Below are positions 9,127 to 16,414 of a stretch of DNA of 64,000 nucleotides, one piece after another (position 1 is the stretch's first letter; each line of letters opens with the position of its first letter). The DNA is taken from contig NZ_JOEV01000029.1 in NCBI RefSeq assembly GCF_000721105.1, positions 61,531-125,530 on the forward strand, written 5' to 3'. This DNA comes from Streptomyces cellulosae. Lineage in GTDB: Bacteria > Actinomycetota > Actinomycetes > Streptomycetales > Streptomycetaceae. The notes beneath the pieces were generated by a model, which was given only the letters and a program-made list of their open reading frames with translations, was not told the DNA's origin and did not search any database. A program made the translations under genes and the position numbers.

Positions 9127-9642
9127 TCAGCGGGAGTCCTCCCGTTCCCGTTCTCGGTGAAGGCGCCCCTCCTTCTGGCGGCCCCCTCCCTGTTCCACCA
9201 TCAGCCTCGAACCCGTCCGGCGTTCGCCGAAGACGTCGTCCGGGTTGGACAGGACGCAGGTGTCCAGGGAGAGGCAGCCGCAGCCGATGCAGTCGGTGAG
9301 GTGGTCGCGGAGGCGGTTGAGTTGTTTGATGCGTTCGTCGAGTTCGGAGCGCCAGGTCTCGGAGAGGTGGGCCCAGTCCTCGCGGGTGGGTGTGCGTTCC
9401 TCGGGGAGTTCCGCGAGGGCCTCGCGGATCGTGGCCAGCGGGATGCCGACGCGTTGCGCGGCGCGGACGAAGGCGACCCGGCGCAGCGCGTCACGGGGGT
9501 AGCGGCGCTGGTTGCCCGTGGTGCGGCGGCTGCTGATCAGACCCTTGGACTCGTAGAAGTGCAGGGCGGAGACGGTGGCGCCGCTGCGCGCGGCGAGCTG
9601 GCCGACCGTGAGCTCATGGATCTTCTCGGGAATCTGAGGCAC
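9127..9642 (-). CDS. soxR: Redox-sensitive transcriptional regulator SoxR
   Basis: 171 residues from the GTG at 9642. MerR-type winged helix at the N-terminus ([18 protein letters not shown]), dimer helix, and a CX2CXCX5C cluster motif (Cys118, Cys121, Cys123, Cys129) that binds the [2Fe-2S] centre. In Streptomyces SoxR responds to redox-active metabolites such as actinorhodin rather than to superoxide, activating a small set of oxidoreductase and transporter genes. I prefer GTG 9642 because it gives the [15 protein letters not shown]-terminus I recall for Streptomyces SoxR; an in-frame ATG at 9660 adds six residues. I found no obvious SoxR box in this window, so its targets are elsewhere. 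Confidence 0.95.
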   Translation of the reverse strand: MPQIPEKIHELTVGQLAARSGATVSALHFYESKGLISSRRTTGNQRRYPRDALRRVAFVRAAQRVGIPLATIREALAELPEERTPTREDWAHLSETWRSELDERIKQLNRLRDHLTDCIGCGCLSLDTCVLSNPDDVFGERRTGSRLMVEQGGGRQKEGRLHREREREDSR

Positions 9643-9708
9643 CCCTCGAACCCTACCCATCCGGGCGCCGCCCCGGTCCGTTGACAGCGGGTCCGGCCGC
9701 CATCCATG

Positions 9709-9731
9709 CTAAGCAGTCGCTTAGACTAAGC
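9709..9731. promoter_or_regulatory. CTAAGC operator cluster upstream of the MaoC gene
   Basis: CTAAGC-AGTC-GCTTAG (9709-9724) is a perfect 6-base-arm palindrome, immediately overlapped by GCTTAG-A-CTAAGC (9719-9731), giving three half-sites. The core TAAGCAGTCGCTTA resembles TGAGCGGGCGCTTA at 10907-10920 upstream of the TetR gene (start 10859); both fit TRAGCRNNCGCTTA. The nearby TetR is the natural candidate to bind. Confidence 0.65.
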
Positions 9732-9761
9732 GGCAGATTTCGCTACGCGGGAGGCCGGGAC

Positions 9762-10223
9762 ATGGCAGAGCCGAGGATCTTCACGTCCGTCGACGACCTG
9801 AGGGCGGCGGTGGGTGAGCAGTTGGGGTACACCGACTGGCTGGAGGTCGACCAGAAGCGGATCGACCTGTTCGCGGAAGCCACCGGTGATCATCAGTGGA
9901 TCCACGTCGATCCGGAGCGGGCCGCCTCCGGGCCGTTCGGGACCACCATCGCGCACGGGTATCTGACGCTGTCCCTGCTGCCCCTCTTCGGGCCGCAGCT
10001 GATCAAGGTCGACGGCGTGAAGATGGGCGTCAACTACGGGACGAACAAGGTCCGTTTCCCCTCCCCCGTCCCGGTCGGCTCCCGGCTGCGCGCGACCGCC
10101 GCGATCACCGGCGTGGACGACGTGCCGGGCGGCGTCCAGGTGAGCGTCTCGTTCACCGTGGAGCGCGAGGGCGGGGACAAGCCGGTGTGTGTCGCGGAGT
10201 CCGTGTCCCGGTACTACCTCTGA
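9762..10223 (+). CDS. MaoC family dehydratase (R-specific enoyl-CoA hydratase fold)
   Basis: 153 residues, single hot-dog domain. The hydratase signature is visible: FAEATGDHQWIHVDPERA (about 40-58) and the PFGTTIAHGYLTLSL segment (about 61-76) carrying the catalytic Asp and His. It would hydrate a trans-2-enoyl-CoA in fatty-acid or related degradation. GGGAGG lies 7 bases before the ATG. The gene is divergent from soxR and convergent with a TetR regulator (12 bases between stops). Its promoter region carries the CTAAGC palindromes, which points to TetR control together with acyl-CoA metabolism. Confidence 0.93.
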   Translation: MAEPRIFTSVDDLRAAVGEQLGYTDWLEVDQKRIDLFAEATGDHQWIHVDPERAASGPFGTTIAHGYLTLSLLPLFGPQLIKVDGVKMGVNYGTNKVRFPSPVPVGSRLRATAAITGVDDVPGGVQVSVSFTVEREGGDKPVCVAESVSRYYL

Positions 10224-10235
10224 CGCACCGGCGGG

Positions 10236-10859
10236 CTACTTCACGCCCACCATTCGCAGCACGAGGTCGGCGTACAGCGCGCCGACCTCCTCGGGTGTGC
10301 GCGGGCCGTTGACGTTGAACCAGCGGGCCACGTCGACACAGAGGGAGAGCACGGCGAGGGTGGTGCCGTGCACGTCGAGGACGTCGAACTCGCCCGTCGC
10401 CACGCCGTCCTCGATGATGCCGCGCATCTCGGCGTTGACCTGGCGGCGCAGCGCGAGGATCTCGGCGCGGGCGTCGGGGCCGAGGGAGTCGAGTTCGTAC
10501 TGCACGACCCGCGCGGTGGTACGACCGCCCGCGTGCCAGCGTACGAAGGAGCTCACCGCGTCGGCGAGCCGCTCGGTCGGGGTGCCCTCGCCCCGGGATG
10601 CCGTGCGCAGGATCTCCAGGGCCTTCGCGTTCCCGATCCTGCTGATGCGGTGGAGGAGTTCCTCCTTGGTCTTGTAGTGGATGTAGAGCGCGGCCGGACT
10701 CATGCCGGCCCGGCCCGCGATGTCCCGGGTCGTCGTGGCGTGGTAGCCACGCTCGGCGAAGGCCTCCACCGCGGCGATGAGCAGCCGCCGGGCCGCGTCG
10801 GGCGTGACCTCGCCCCACGCCGACGTCTCGCCGTCCGCCGTCTCCTCCGCCGCACTCAT
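10236..10859 (-). CDS. TetR/AcrR family transcriptional regulator
   Basis: 207 residues. The N-terminal helix-turn-helix (AARRLLIAAVEAFAERGYHATTTRDIAGRAGMSPAALYIHYKTKEELLHRI in overall arrangement, about residues 20-70) is a textbook TetR domain; the C-terminal ligand domain is helical and unassigned. AAGGGAG precedes the ATG. Upstream lies TGAGCGGGCGCTTA, matching the sites before the adjacent maoC-type gene, so it probably represses itself and that gene. The likely ligand is an acyl-CoA or related lipid, inferred from the neighbours only. Confidence 0.93.
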   Translation of the reverse strand: MSAAEETADGETSAWGEVTPDAARRLLIAAVEAFAERGYHATTTRDIAGRAGMSPAALYIHYKTKEELLHRISRIGNAKALEILRTASRGEGTPTERLADAVSSFVRWHAGGRTTARVVQYELDSLGPDARAEILALRRQVNAEMRGIIEDGVATGEFDVLDVHGTTLAVLSLCVDVARWFNVNGPRTPEEVGALYADLVLRMVGVK

Positions 10860-10906
10860 CGCACGCTCCCTTTCCACTGGCACGGTCCCCACCATACCGC
10901 CGAAGG

Positions 10907-10933
10907 TGAGCGGGCGCTTAGCGTGCCCGCTCA
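10907..10933. promoter_or_regulatory. TetR operator overlapping a stop-codon hairpin
   Basis: TGAGCGGGCGCTTA (10907-10920) matches the operator before maoC. It also forms the left half of a perfect 9-base-arm hairpin, TGAGCGGGC...GCCCGCTCA (10907-10933), whose right arm contains the stop codon of the YiaA-type gene (10931-10933). The stretch may therefore act both as terminator of the upstream gene and as operator of the TetR gene that starts 47 bases later. Confidence 0.55.
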
Positions 10934-11176
10934 GAGCTTCTCGAACGGGTGGTACGCCGAGGTCGCCGCGTCCTGCCGGTCCCGGATCACCTTGGAGAGG
11001 GTGAAGGCGGACGTGACCAGGTACAGGACGGCGATGCCCAGGAACGCGCGGACCCAGGCGTCGGCGTTCAGCTTGAAGATGCCGACGGCGGTGGCGCCCA
11101 TGGCCACGGAGAAGGACGCGACGGCCTGACCGTAGAAGGCGGCCGTGTTCTGCTGCTTGCCCGATGTGTCGCTCAT
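10931..11176 (-). CDS. YiaA/YiaB family small inner-membrane protein
   Basis: 81 residues with two membrane helices (AVASFSVAMGATAVGIF and AFLGIAVLYLVTSAFTLSK), the YiaA/YiaB pattern. Function unknown in all bacteria I can recall. No Shine-Dalgarno is visible before ATG 11176, but GATCCT sits 7 bases upstream and could be a -10 box for a leaderless message. An in-frame alternative start at 11212 adds a proline-rich, unlikely N-terminus. It is transcribed in the same direction as the TetR gene downstream. Confidence 0.82.
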   Translation of the reverse strand: MSDTSGKQQNTAAFYGQAVASFSVAMGATAVGIFKLNADAWVRAFLGIAVLYLVTSAFTLSKVIRDRQDAATSAYHPFEKL

Positions 11177-11257
11177 GGGGACAAGGATCGGCGGACGTGG
11201 CCGGTGCCACATCCGCTCGGATACTCAGGTGCCGTACTCAGGGCGCTCCACAGGTCC

Positions 11258-12409
11258 TCAGAACGCCGAGACCCCGGTCAGTGCCCGCCCTATGACCAGC
11301 TTCTGGATCTGGCTGGTGCCCTCGTAGAGGGTCATCACGCGGGCGTCGCGCAGGAGTTTGCCCGCCGGGTACTCGTCGATGTAGCCGTAGCCGCCGAAGA
11401 CCTGGAGGGCGTTGTTCGCGGCGCGGACGGCCGCCTCCGAGGCGAAGAGCTTGGCCTTGGACGACTCGGTGGCGAAGGGCAGGCCGCGGTCGACGAGGTC
11501 GGCGACCCGCCAGGTCAGCAGGCGGGCCGCGTCCACGTCGACGGCGATGTCGCTGATCAGTTCCTGGACGAGTTGGTGGTGGGCGATGGTCCTGCCGAAC
11601 TGCTCGCGCTCCCCCGCGTACCGGACGGCCGCGTCCAGCGCGGCCTGTGCGATGCCGACGCAGCCGGCGGCGACCGACATCCGCCCCTTCGCGAGGGCCG
11701 ACATGGCGACCGAGAAGCCCTTGCCCTCCTCGCCCAGCATCGCGGAGGCCGGGACGCGGACGTCCTGAAGGTCCAGTTCCGCGGTCGCCTGGCCGCGCAG
11801 GCCGAGCTTGCCGTGGATGGTGCGGCGGGTCAGGCCGGGGGTGTCCGTCGGGACGAGGAAGGCGGAGACGCCCTTGTGGCCGGGGGCGTCGGTGGAGCGG
11901 GCGAACAGGAGGACGACGTCGGCCCAGGTGCCGTTGGTGATGAACATCTTGGTGCCGTTGATGACGTACTGGTCGCCGTCGCGGACCGCCCGGGTGGAGA
12001 GGTTGCCCGCGTCGGAGCCGGTGCCCGGCTCGGTGAGGCCGAAGCAGCCGACGTGAGTACCGGAGGTCAGGCCCGGCAGCCAGCGCCGCTTCTGCTCCTC
12101 GCTCCCCCAGGCCGCGATCGTCTTGGCGACCAGGCCGAGCGAGACGGAGACGATGCCGCGCACGGACGAGTCGCCGCGGCCGAGTTCCTCCGTCACCAGG
12201 CAGTACGCGAGATGGTCGCCGCCCGAGCCGCCGTACTCCTCGTCGATCGTCAGCCCCAGGAAGCCGAGCTCGCCGAGCTTCTTGACGATCGAGCGGTCGA
12301 CCTCCTCGGCGCGGTCCCAGGCGATGACGTGAGGGGTGATCTCCCGGTCCACGAAGTCCCTCGCGAGCTGCCGGACCGCGGTCTGCTCCGCGCTGAGTTC
12401 CAGGTTCAC
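11258..12409 (-). CDS. Acyl-CoA dehydrogenase
   Basis: 383 residues, full-length FAD-dependent acyl-CoA dehydrogenase. Visible are the CFGLTEPGTGSDAGNL signature (about 123-138), the FAD/substrate region MFITNGTWADVVLLFAR, and the C-terminal QVFGGYGYIDEYPAGKLLRDAR and MTLYEGTSQIQKLVIGR motifs, with the catalytic glutamate in YEGTSQIQ. It introduces a 2,3-double bond in acyl-CoA. The start is GTG 12409 with GGGGTG upstream; the frame stays open further but lacks family sequence. The gene is divergent from a TetR gene, with a strong palindrome between them. Confidence 0.95.
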   Translation of the reverse strand: MNLELSAEQTAVRQLARDFVDREITPHVIAWDRAEEVDRSIVKKLGELGFLGLTIDEEYGGSGGDHLAYCLVTEELGRGDSSVRGIVSVSLGLVAKTIAAWGSEEQKRRWLPGLTSGTHVGCFGLTEPGTGSDAGNLSTRAVRDGDQYVINGTKMFITNGTWADVVLLFARSTDAPGHKGVSAFLVPTDTPGLTRRTIHGKLGLRGQATAELDLQDVRVPASAMLGEEGKGFSVAMSALAKGRMSVAAGCVGIAQAALDAAVRYAGEREQFGRTIAHHQLVQELISDIAVDVDAARLLTWRVADLVDRGLPFATESSKAKLFASEAAVRAANNALQVFGGYGYIDEYPAGKLLRDARVMTLYEGTSQIQKLVIGRALTGVSAF

Positions 12410-12440
12410 CCGAGACACCCCACTTGAACGCCGTACCTTT

Positions 12441-12459
12441 AAATTAGCACTGCTAGTTT
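12441..12459. promoter_or_regulatory. TetR operator between the acyl-CoA dehydrogenase and TetR genes
   Basis: AAATTAGCACTGCTAGTTT is a 19-base palindrome with 9-base arms and one mismatched pair. It lies 32 bases from the dehydrogenase start and 27 bases from the TetR start. A copy matching at 15 of 19 positions lies before the aldehyde dehydrogenase gene at 17862-17880. Confidence 0.75.
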
Positions 12460-12485
12460 CCGTGCGCAGCCCTACTATGTGCGCC

Positions 12486-13127
12486 ATGGCCCGACCGCGC
12501 AAGCCCCTCCTGAGCACCGCCCGGATCGTCGAGACGGCCCGTCTGCTCGTGGACGCGGAGGGCCTGGCCGCCGTGTCCACCCGGCGGCTCGCGGCGGAAC
12601 TGGGGGTCAGCGGGCCCTCGCTCTACAACCACTTCCGCACCAAGGACGAGATCCTGGAGGCCGTGGCCGACTCGGTGAGCGCGCAGGTCGACCTGTCGAT
12701 GTTCGAGGACGGCCGGGACTGGCGGACCGCGCTGCACGACTGGGCCACCTCCTACCGGGCGGCCCTGCGCGACCATCCGAACATCGTCCCGGTGCTGGCC
12801 CGCGGTCCCGGCCGCCGGCCCGCGGGGCTGCGGCTCGCCGACGCCGTCTACGGCGGGATGGTCGGCGCGGGCTGGCCCCCGGCGCAGGCCACTTCCATCG
12901 GCGCGCTGATGCGGTACTTCGTCATGGGTTCCGCGCTCGGTTCCTTCGCCGGCGGCTTCGTGGACGACGCGAGCGCGTACGACCCCGCCGACTATCCGCA
13001 CCTCGGGCAGGCGCATCTCCTCGCCGAGCAGCAGGAGAAGATCGACGAGCGGGCCTTCGAGACGGGGTTGACCGCGCTCCTGGACGGTCTGGCGCAGCAG
13101 TACGAGCAGGTCGGGCGGACCCTGTGA
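12486..13127 (+). CDS. TetR family transcriptional regulator
   Basis: 213 residues. The DNA-binding domain (ARIVETARLLVDAEG, STRRLAAELGVSGPSLYNHF, about 11-60) is clear; the C-terminal region resembles the TetR_C domain with alanine-rich helices. ATG 12486 is preceded in frame by another ATG at 12477. It is divergent from the acyl-CoA dehydrogenase gene and shares a 19-base palindrome with it, so autoregulation and control of the dehydrogenase are likely. The second copy of the site at 17862-17880 suggests it also governs the aldehyde/alcohol dehydrogenase operon. Confidence 0.93.
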   Translation: MARPRKPLLSTARIVETARLLVDAEGLAAVSTRRLAAELGVSGPSLYNHFRTKDEILEAVADSVSAQVDLSMFEDGRDWRTALHDWATSYRAALRDHPNIVPVLARGPGRRPAGLRLADAVYGGMVGAGWPPAQATSIGALMRYFVMGSALGSFAGGFVDDASAYDPADYPHLGQAHLLAEQQEKIDERAFETGLTALLDGLAQQYEQVGRTL

Positions 13128-13129
13128 GG

Positions 13130-13153
13130 ACACTTCGGTGAGCGCCGAAGTGT
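13130..13153. promoter_or_regulatory. Perfect palindrome directly upstream of the ArsR-like gene
   Basis: ACACTTCGG-TGAGCG-CCGAAGTGT has perfect 9-base arms. It begins 3 bases after the stop of the TetR gene and ends 9 bases before the ArsR-like start. No T-run follows, so an ArsR-type operator is more likely than a terminator, although it may do both. Confidence 0.6.
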
Positions 13154-13162
13154 TCGTGTTCC

Positions 13163-13888
13163 ATGCTGGGAGCCATGACCACCAAGGACCCACGGGCGGC
13201 ACAACTGGCCCGGCTCGCCTCTCTCGTCGCCGACGAGACCCGGGCCGCGTGTCTGCTCGCGCTGCTCGACGGGCGGGCGTGGACCGCCGGTGAACTGGCG
13301 CGGCACGCGGGCGTCGCCGCGTCGACCCTGAGCGAACACCTGGGCAAGCTCGTCGCGGGCGGACTCCTCACCGAGGAACGGCAGGGGCGCCACCGGTACG
13401 TCCGGCTGGCCGAGGCCCGGGTCGCACAGCTGGTGGAGGACCTGGCCGGGCAGGCGAGCCCGCACGGCGATGTCGTACGGCCACGGAGTCTGGGCGCGTC
13501 GAGCGCCGGGGCGGCGATGGCCCGGGGCCGCACCTGCTACGACCACCTCGCCGGGCGGCTCGGCATCGCGGTGACCGACGCGCTGACCGGGCGCGGGCTG
13601 CTGCGCCAGGACACCGGGTTCGCGCTGACCGACGCGGGGCTCGGCTGGTTCGACTCCACCGGGATCCCCCTCGACCGCACCGGCCGCCGCCCGCTGGCCC
13701 GGGGCTGCCTCGACTGGACCGAACGCCGCCCGCACCTCGCGGGCGTCGCGGGTGCCGCCCTGTGCCGGCACGCCCTGGACTCGGGCTGGTGCGTACGCAT
13801 CGGCTCCGAACGGGCCGTGAAGGTGACGGCGGACGGGGAGCGCGAGCTGGCCGAGCTGCTCGGCATCGAGGCCCGCGCACTGCGCTGA
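13163..13888 (+). CDS. ArsR-like winged-helix transcriptional regulator
   Basis: 241 residues. The N-terminal winged helix (ADETRAACLLALLDGRAWTAGELARHAGVAASTLSEHLGKLVAGGLL in overall layout, residues about 23-70) is of the ArsR type, followed by a longer C-terminal domain of about 150 residues than classical ArsR proteins carry. There is no obvious metal-site CVC motif in the recognition helix, so the signal is probably not a metal. Start is uncertain: ATG 13163 has no ribosome site and could be leaderless, ATG 13175 has GGGAG too close. The DMT permease downstream is a plausible target. Confidence 0.85.
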   Translation: MLGAMTTKDPRAAQLARLASLVADETRAACLLALLDGRAWTAGELARHAGVAASTLSEHLGKLVAGGLLTEERQGRHRYVRLAEARVAQLVEDLAGQASPHGDVVRPRSLGASSAGAAMARGRTCYDHLAGRLGIAVTDALTGRGLLRQDTGFALTDAGLGWFDSTGIPLDRTGRRPLARGCLDWTERRPHLAGVAGAALCRHALDSGWCVRIGSERAVKVTADGERELAELLGIEARALR

Positions 13889-13958
13889 GCGGCGCCGAGA
13901 ACCCCCGTCCGAAATCCGCGAGCCCTCGGACGCCTACTTACCTAGCCTCAGGAGCATG

Positions 13959-14957
13959 ATGAACGCCTCCCGTCGTACAGACACGTCCCGTCGTACGCAC
14001 GCCCCCCGCCGCATGGACGCCTCCCGTCGTACGGAGCTGCTCGCCGCCGGTGCCTCCACGGTCACCGTCGTGCTGTGGGCCTCCGCTTTCGTCTCCATCC
14101 GCAGTGCGGGTGCCGCGTACTCGCCGGGCGCGCTGGCGCTGGGGCGGCTGCTGGCCGGGGCGCTGGCCCTCGGGGTGATCTGCCTCGTACGGCGGGAGGG
14201 GTGGCCGCCGCGCTCGGCGTGGCGCGGGATCGCGATATCCGGGGTGCTGTGGTTCGGCTTCTACATGGTGGTCCTGAACTGGGGCGAGCAGCAGGTGGAC
14301 GCCGGGACGGCGGCCCTGGTCGTGAACATCGGACCGATCCTCATCGCGCTGCTCGGGGCGCGGCTGCTGGGCGACGCCATGCCGCCGCGGCTGCTGGCGG
14401 GGATGGCGGTGTCGTTCGCGGGGGCGGTGACCGTCGGGCTGTCGATGTCCGGTGGCGGCGGGTCGTCGGTGCTCGGGGTGGTGCTGTGCCTGCTGGCCGC
14501 CGTGGGGTACGCGGGCGGTGTCGTGGCGCAGAAGCCGGCGCTGGGCCGCGCGAGCGCCCTGCAGGTGACGACCTTCGGGTGTCTGGTCGGGGCGGTGGTG
14601 TGCCTGCCGTTCGCCGGGCAGCTGGTCCACGAGGCCGCCGACGCGCCGGTCTCGGCCACCCTCAACATGGTCTACCTCGGCATCTTCCCGACCGCGCTGG
14701 CCTTCACGACGTGGGCGTACGCCCTGGCCCGGACGACCGCCAGCCGGATGGGCGCGACCACGTACGCGGTGCCCGCGCTGGTCGTGCTGATGTCGTGGCT
14801 GGCGCTGGGCGAGGTGCCGGGGCTGCTCACGCTGGCGGGCGGGGTGCTGTGCCTGGCGGGGGTCGCGGTGTCGCGGTCCCGGCGGCGGGCGGGGCGGACC
14901 CTGGTACCGGAGGCGGTGTCCGAGCCGCACGCCGAGAAGGCCACGGATTCGGCGTGA
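13959..14957 (+). CDS. EamA/DMT family transporter
   Basis: 332 residues with ten predicted membrane helices in two EamA repeats, the drug/metabolite transporter layout. The cytosolic N-terminus carries an unusual imperfect SRRT-type repeat (S-R-R-T-D-T, S-R-R-T-H-A, P-R-R-M-D-A, S-R-R-T-E), mirrored at DNA level by recurring CGTCGTAC. AGGAG precedes two adjacent in-frame ATGs (13956, 13959); the second has better spacing. It lies 67 bases after the ArsR-like gene, probably co-regulated. The substrate, probably an amino acid or metabolite exported, is unknown. Confidence 0.92.
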   Translation: MNASRRTDTSRRTHAPRRMDASRRTELLAAGASTVTVVLWASAFVSIRSAGAAYSPGALALGRLLAGALALGVICLVRREGWPPRSAWRGIAISGVLWFGFYMVVLNWGEQQVDAGTAALVVNIGPILIALLGARLLGDAMPPRLLAGMAVSFAGAVTVGLSMSGGGGSSVLGVVLCLLAAVGYAGGVVAQKPALGRASALQVTTFGCLVGAVVCLPFAGQLVHEAADAPVSATLNMVYLGIFPTALAFTTWAYALARTTASRMGATTYAVPALVVLMSWLALGEVPGLLTLAGGVLCLAGVAVSRSRRRAGRTLVPEAVSEPHAEKATDSA

Positions 14958-14965
14958 CGCCTCCA

Positions 14966-15290
14966 GGCCCCGAGACCCCGGGACGCCGAGACCCAGAGCC
15001 CGAGACCCCGGGTCGCCGGGACCCAGACCCCGGGACGCCGAGACCCAGAGCCCCAGACGCCGGGACGCCGAGACCCAGACCCCGGGACGCCGAGACCCAG
15101 AGCCCCAGACGCCGGGACGCCGAGACCCGGACGCCGGGACGCCGGGACCCCGGGACGCCGAGACCCGGACCCCGGGACGCCGAGACTCCGAGACCCAGAG
15201 CCCCAGACGCCGGGACGCCGAGACCCGGACCCCGGGACGCCGGGACGCCGAGACCCGGACCCCGGGACGTTCGGGACCCCGGGCGCGCGG
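14966..15290. repeat. Degenerate GC-rich tandem repeat array between convergent genes
   Basis: At least eight occurrences of GGGACGCCGAGACCC and relatives (CCGGACCCC, CCAGAGCCC spacers) fill the gap between the DMT gene and the alcohol dehydrogenase gene. Copies differ in order and spacing, which suggests repeated slippage and recombination. Long reading frames across it on both strands are Arg/Pro/Gly/Ser-rich artefacts of the repeat. It occupies nearly all of 14958-15320; I see no gene in that gap. Confidence 0.92.
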
Positions 15291-15320
15291 TGAACCCCGC
15301 CCGCGGGGCACCGGCGTCTG

Positions 15321-16403
15321 TCAGAACACCACCAGCGCCCGCCCGCCCTTCCCCGCCAGCATGTTCTCGAAGGCCGCCGGGATGCCCTCCAGGGCGATCC
15401 GTTCCGTGACCAGCGCGCCCAGGTCCAGGCGGCCCTCCCGGACGTGTTCGGCGAGCAGCGGCAGGTCGGCGGCCGGGTCCGCGTTGCCGTAGACACAGCC
15501 CGCGAGGGTCCGGCCCCAGTGGAAGATCTCCAGGGCGTTGAAGGTGACCTGCTGGTCCTTGCCGCCGATGCCGACGACCGTCGTACGGCCGCCGCGGCGG
15601 GTGGAGTCCCAGGCCGTGCGGATGGTGCTCGCGCGGCCCACGCACTCGACGGCCACGTCGACGCCCTGCTTGTCGGTGAGGGCGCGGATCTCTCGGGCGG
15701 TGGTGTCGGAGGCGACCAGGTAGTCGGTGGCTCCGGTGGCGCGCGCCAGCTCCTCCTTCGCCGGGGAGACGTCGACGGCGACGATCCGGGAGGCGCCCGC
15801 GATGCGGGCCGCCTGGAGCGCGGCCAGGCCCACTCCTCCGACGCCGTACACCGCGACCGTCTCGCCGGGGCGGACCCGGGCCGAGTGGTGGACGGCGCCG
15901 TAGCCGGTGAGGACCGCGCAGCCGAGCAGGGCCGCGTCGGTGAGGGGGACGCCCTCGGGCAGGGGCAGGACGCAGCCGGCGGACACCACCGTCTCCTCGG
16001 CGAACGCGGCGACGTTGAGGCCCGGGTGGAGGTCGGTGCCGTCGGAGGCGCGGCGCGCGTACACGTCGGCGGCACCGTTGAGCGCGTTGGCGCACAGCCA
16101 GACCTCGCCGAGCGAGCACGCGTGGCAACTTCCGCAGGACGGTGCCCAGTTGAGGACGACCGCGGCACCGGGCGCCAGCCCCGTGACGCCCTCGCCGACG
16201 GCGACGACGGTGCCCGCGCCCTCATGACCGAGGACCGCCGGGACGGGGACGCGCATGGTGCCGTCGGACAGGGACAGGTCGGAGTGGCAGACACCGGCGG
16301 CGGCGAGCCGGACGCGGACCTGGCCGGGGCCGGGGTCGGGCAGGTCGATCTCGGCGATCTCCAACGGAGCGCCCACGGCGGGAAGGACGGCGGCACGAAC
16401 CAC
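15321..16403 (-). CDS. Zn-dependent alcohol dehydrogenase (class III/MDR type)
   Basis: 360 residues. Catalytic zinc ligands Cys39 and His60-Glu61 (GHEGAG), the structural zinc cysteines 90, 93, 96 and 104, and the NAD-binding VYGVGGVGLAALQAAR region (near 186) are all present. GTG 16403 follows GAGGAG at 7 bases. It sits 11 bases downstream of the aldehyde dehydrogenase stop in the same direction, so the two form an operon able to oxidise an alcohol through the aldehyde to an acid. Control by the TetR at 12486 is suggested by the shared operator at 17862-17880. Confidence 0.95.
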   Translation of the reverse strand: MVRAAVLPAVGAPLEIAEIDLPDPGPGQVRVRLAAAGVCHSDLSLSDGTMRVPVPAVLGHEGAGTVVAVGEGVTGLAPGAAVVLNWAPSCGSCHACSLGEVWLCANALNGAADVYARRASDGTDLHPGLNVAAFAEETVVSAGCVLPLPEGVPLTDAALLGCAVLTGYGAVHHSARVRPGETVAVYGVGGVGLAALQAARIAGASRIVAVDVSPAKEELARATGATDYLVASDTTAREIRALTDKQGVDVAVECVGRASTIRTAWDSTRRGGRTTVVGIGGKDQQVTFNALEIFHWGRTLAGCVYGNADPAADLPLLAEHVREGRLDLGALVTERIALEGIPAAFENMLAGKGGRALVVF

Positions 16404-16414
16404 GGGAACGCTCC

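Noticed and set aside
9643..9761. SoxR box at the soxR/maoC intergenic region
   Set aside because: The palindrome there is CTAAGC-based and matches the TetR-linked site at 10907, not the CCTCAAG-type SoxR pattern.
14966..15290. CRISPR-like repeat array
   Set aside because: Units are 15-17 bases with degenerate, unequal spacers of repeat-derived sequence and no cas genes.
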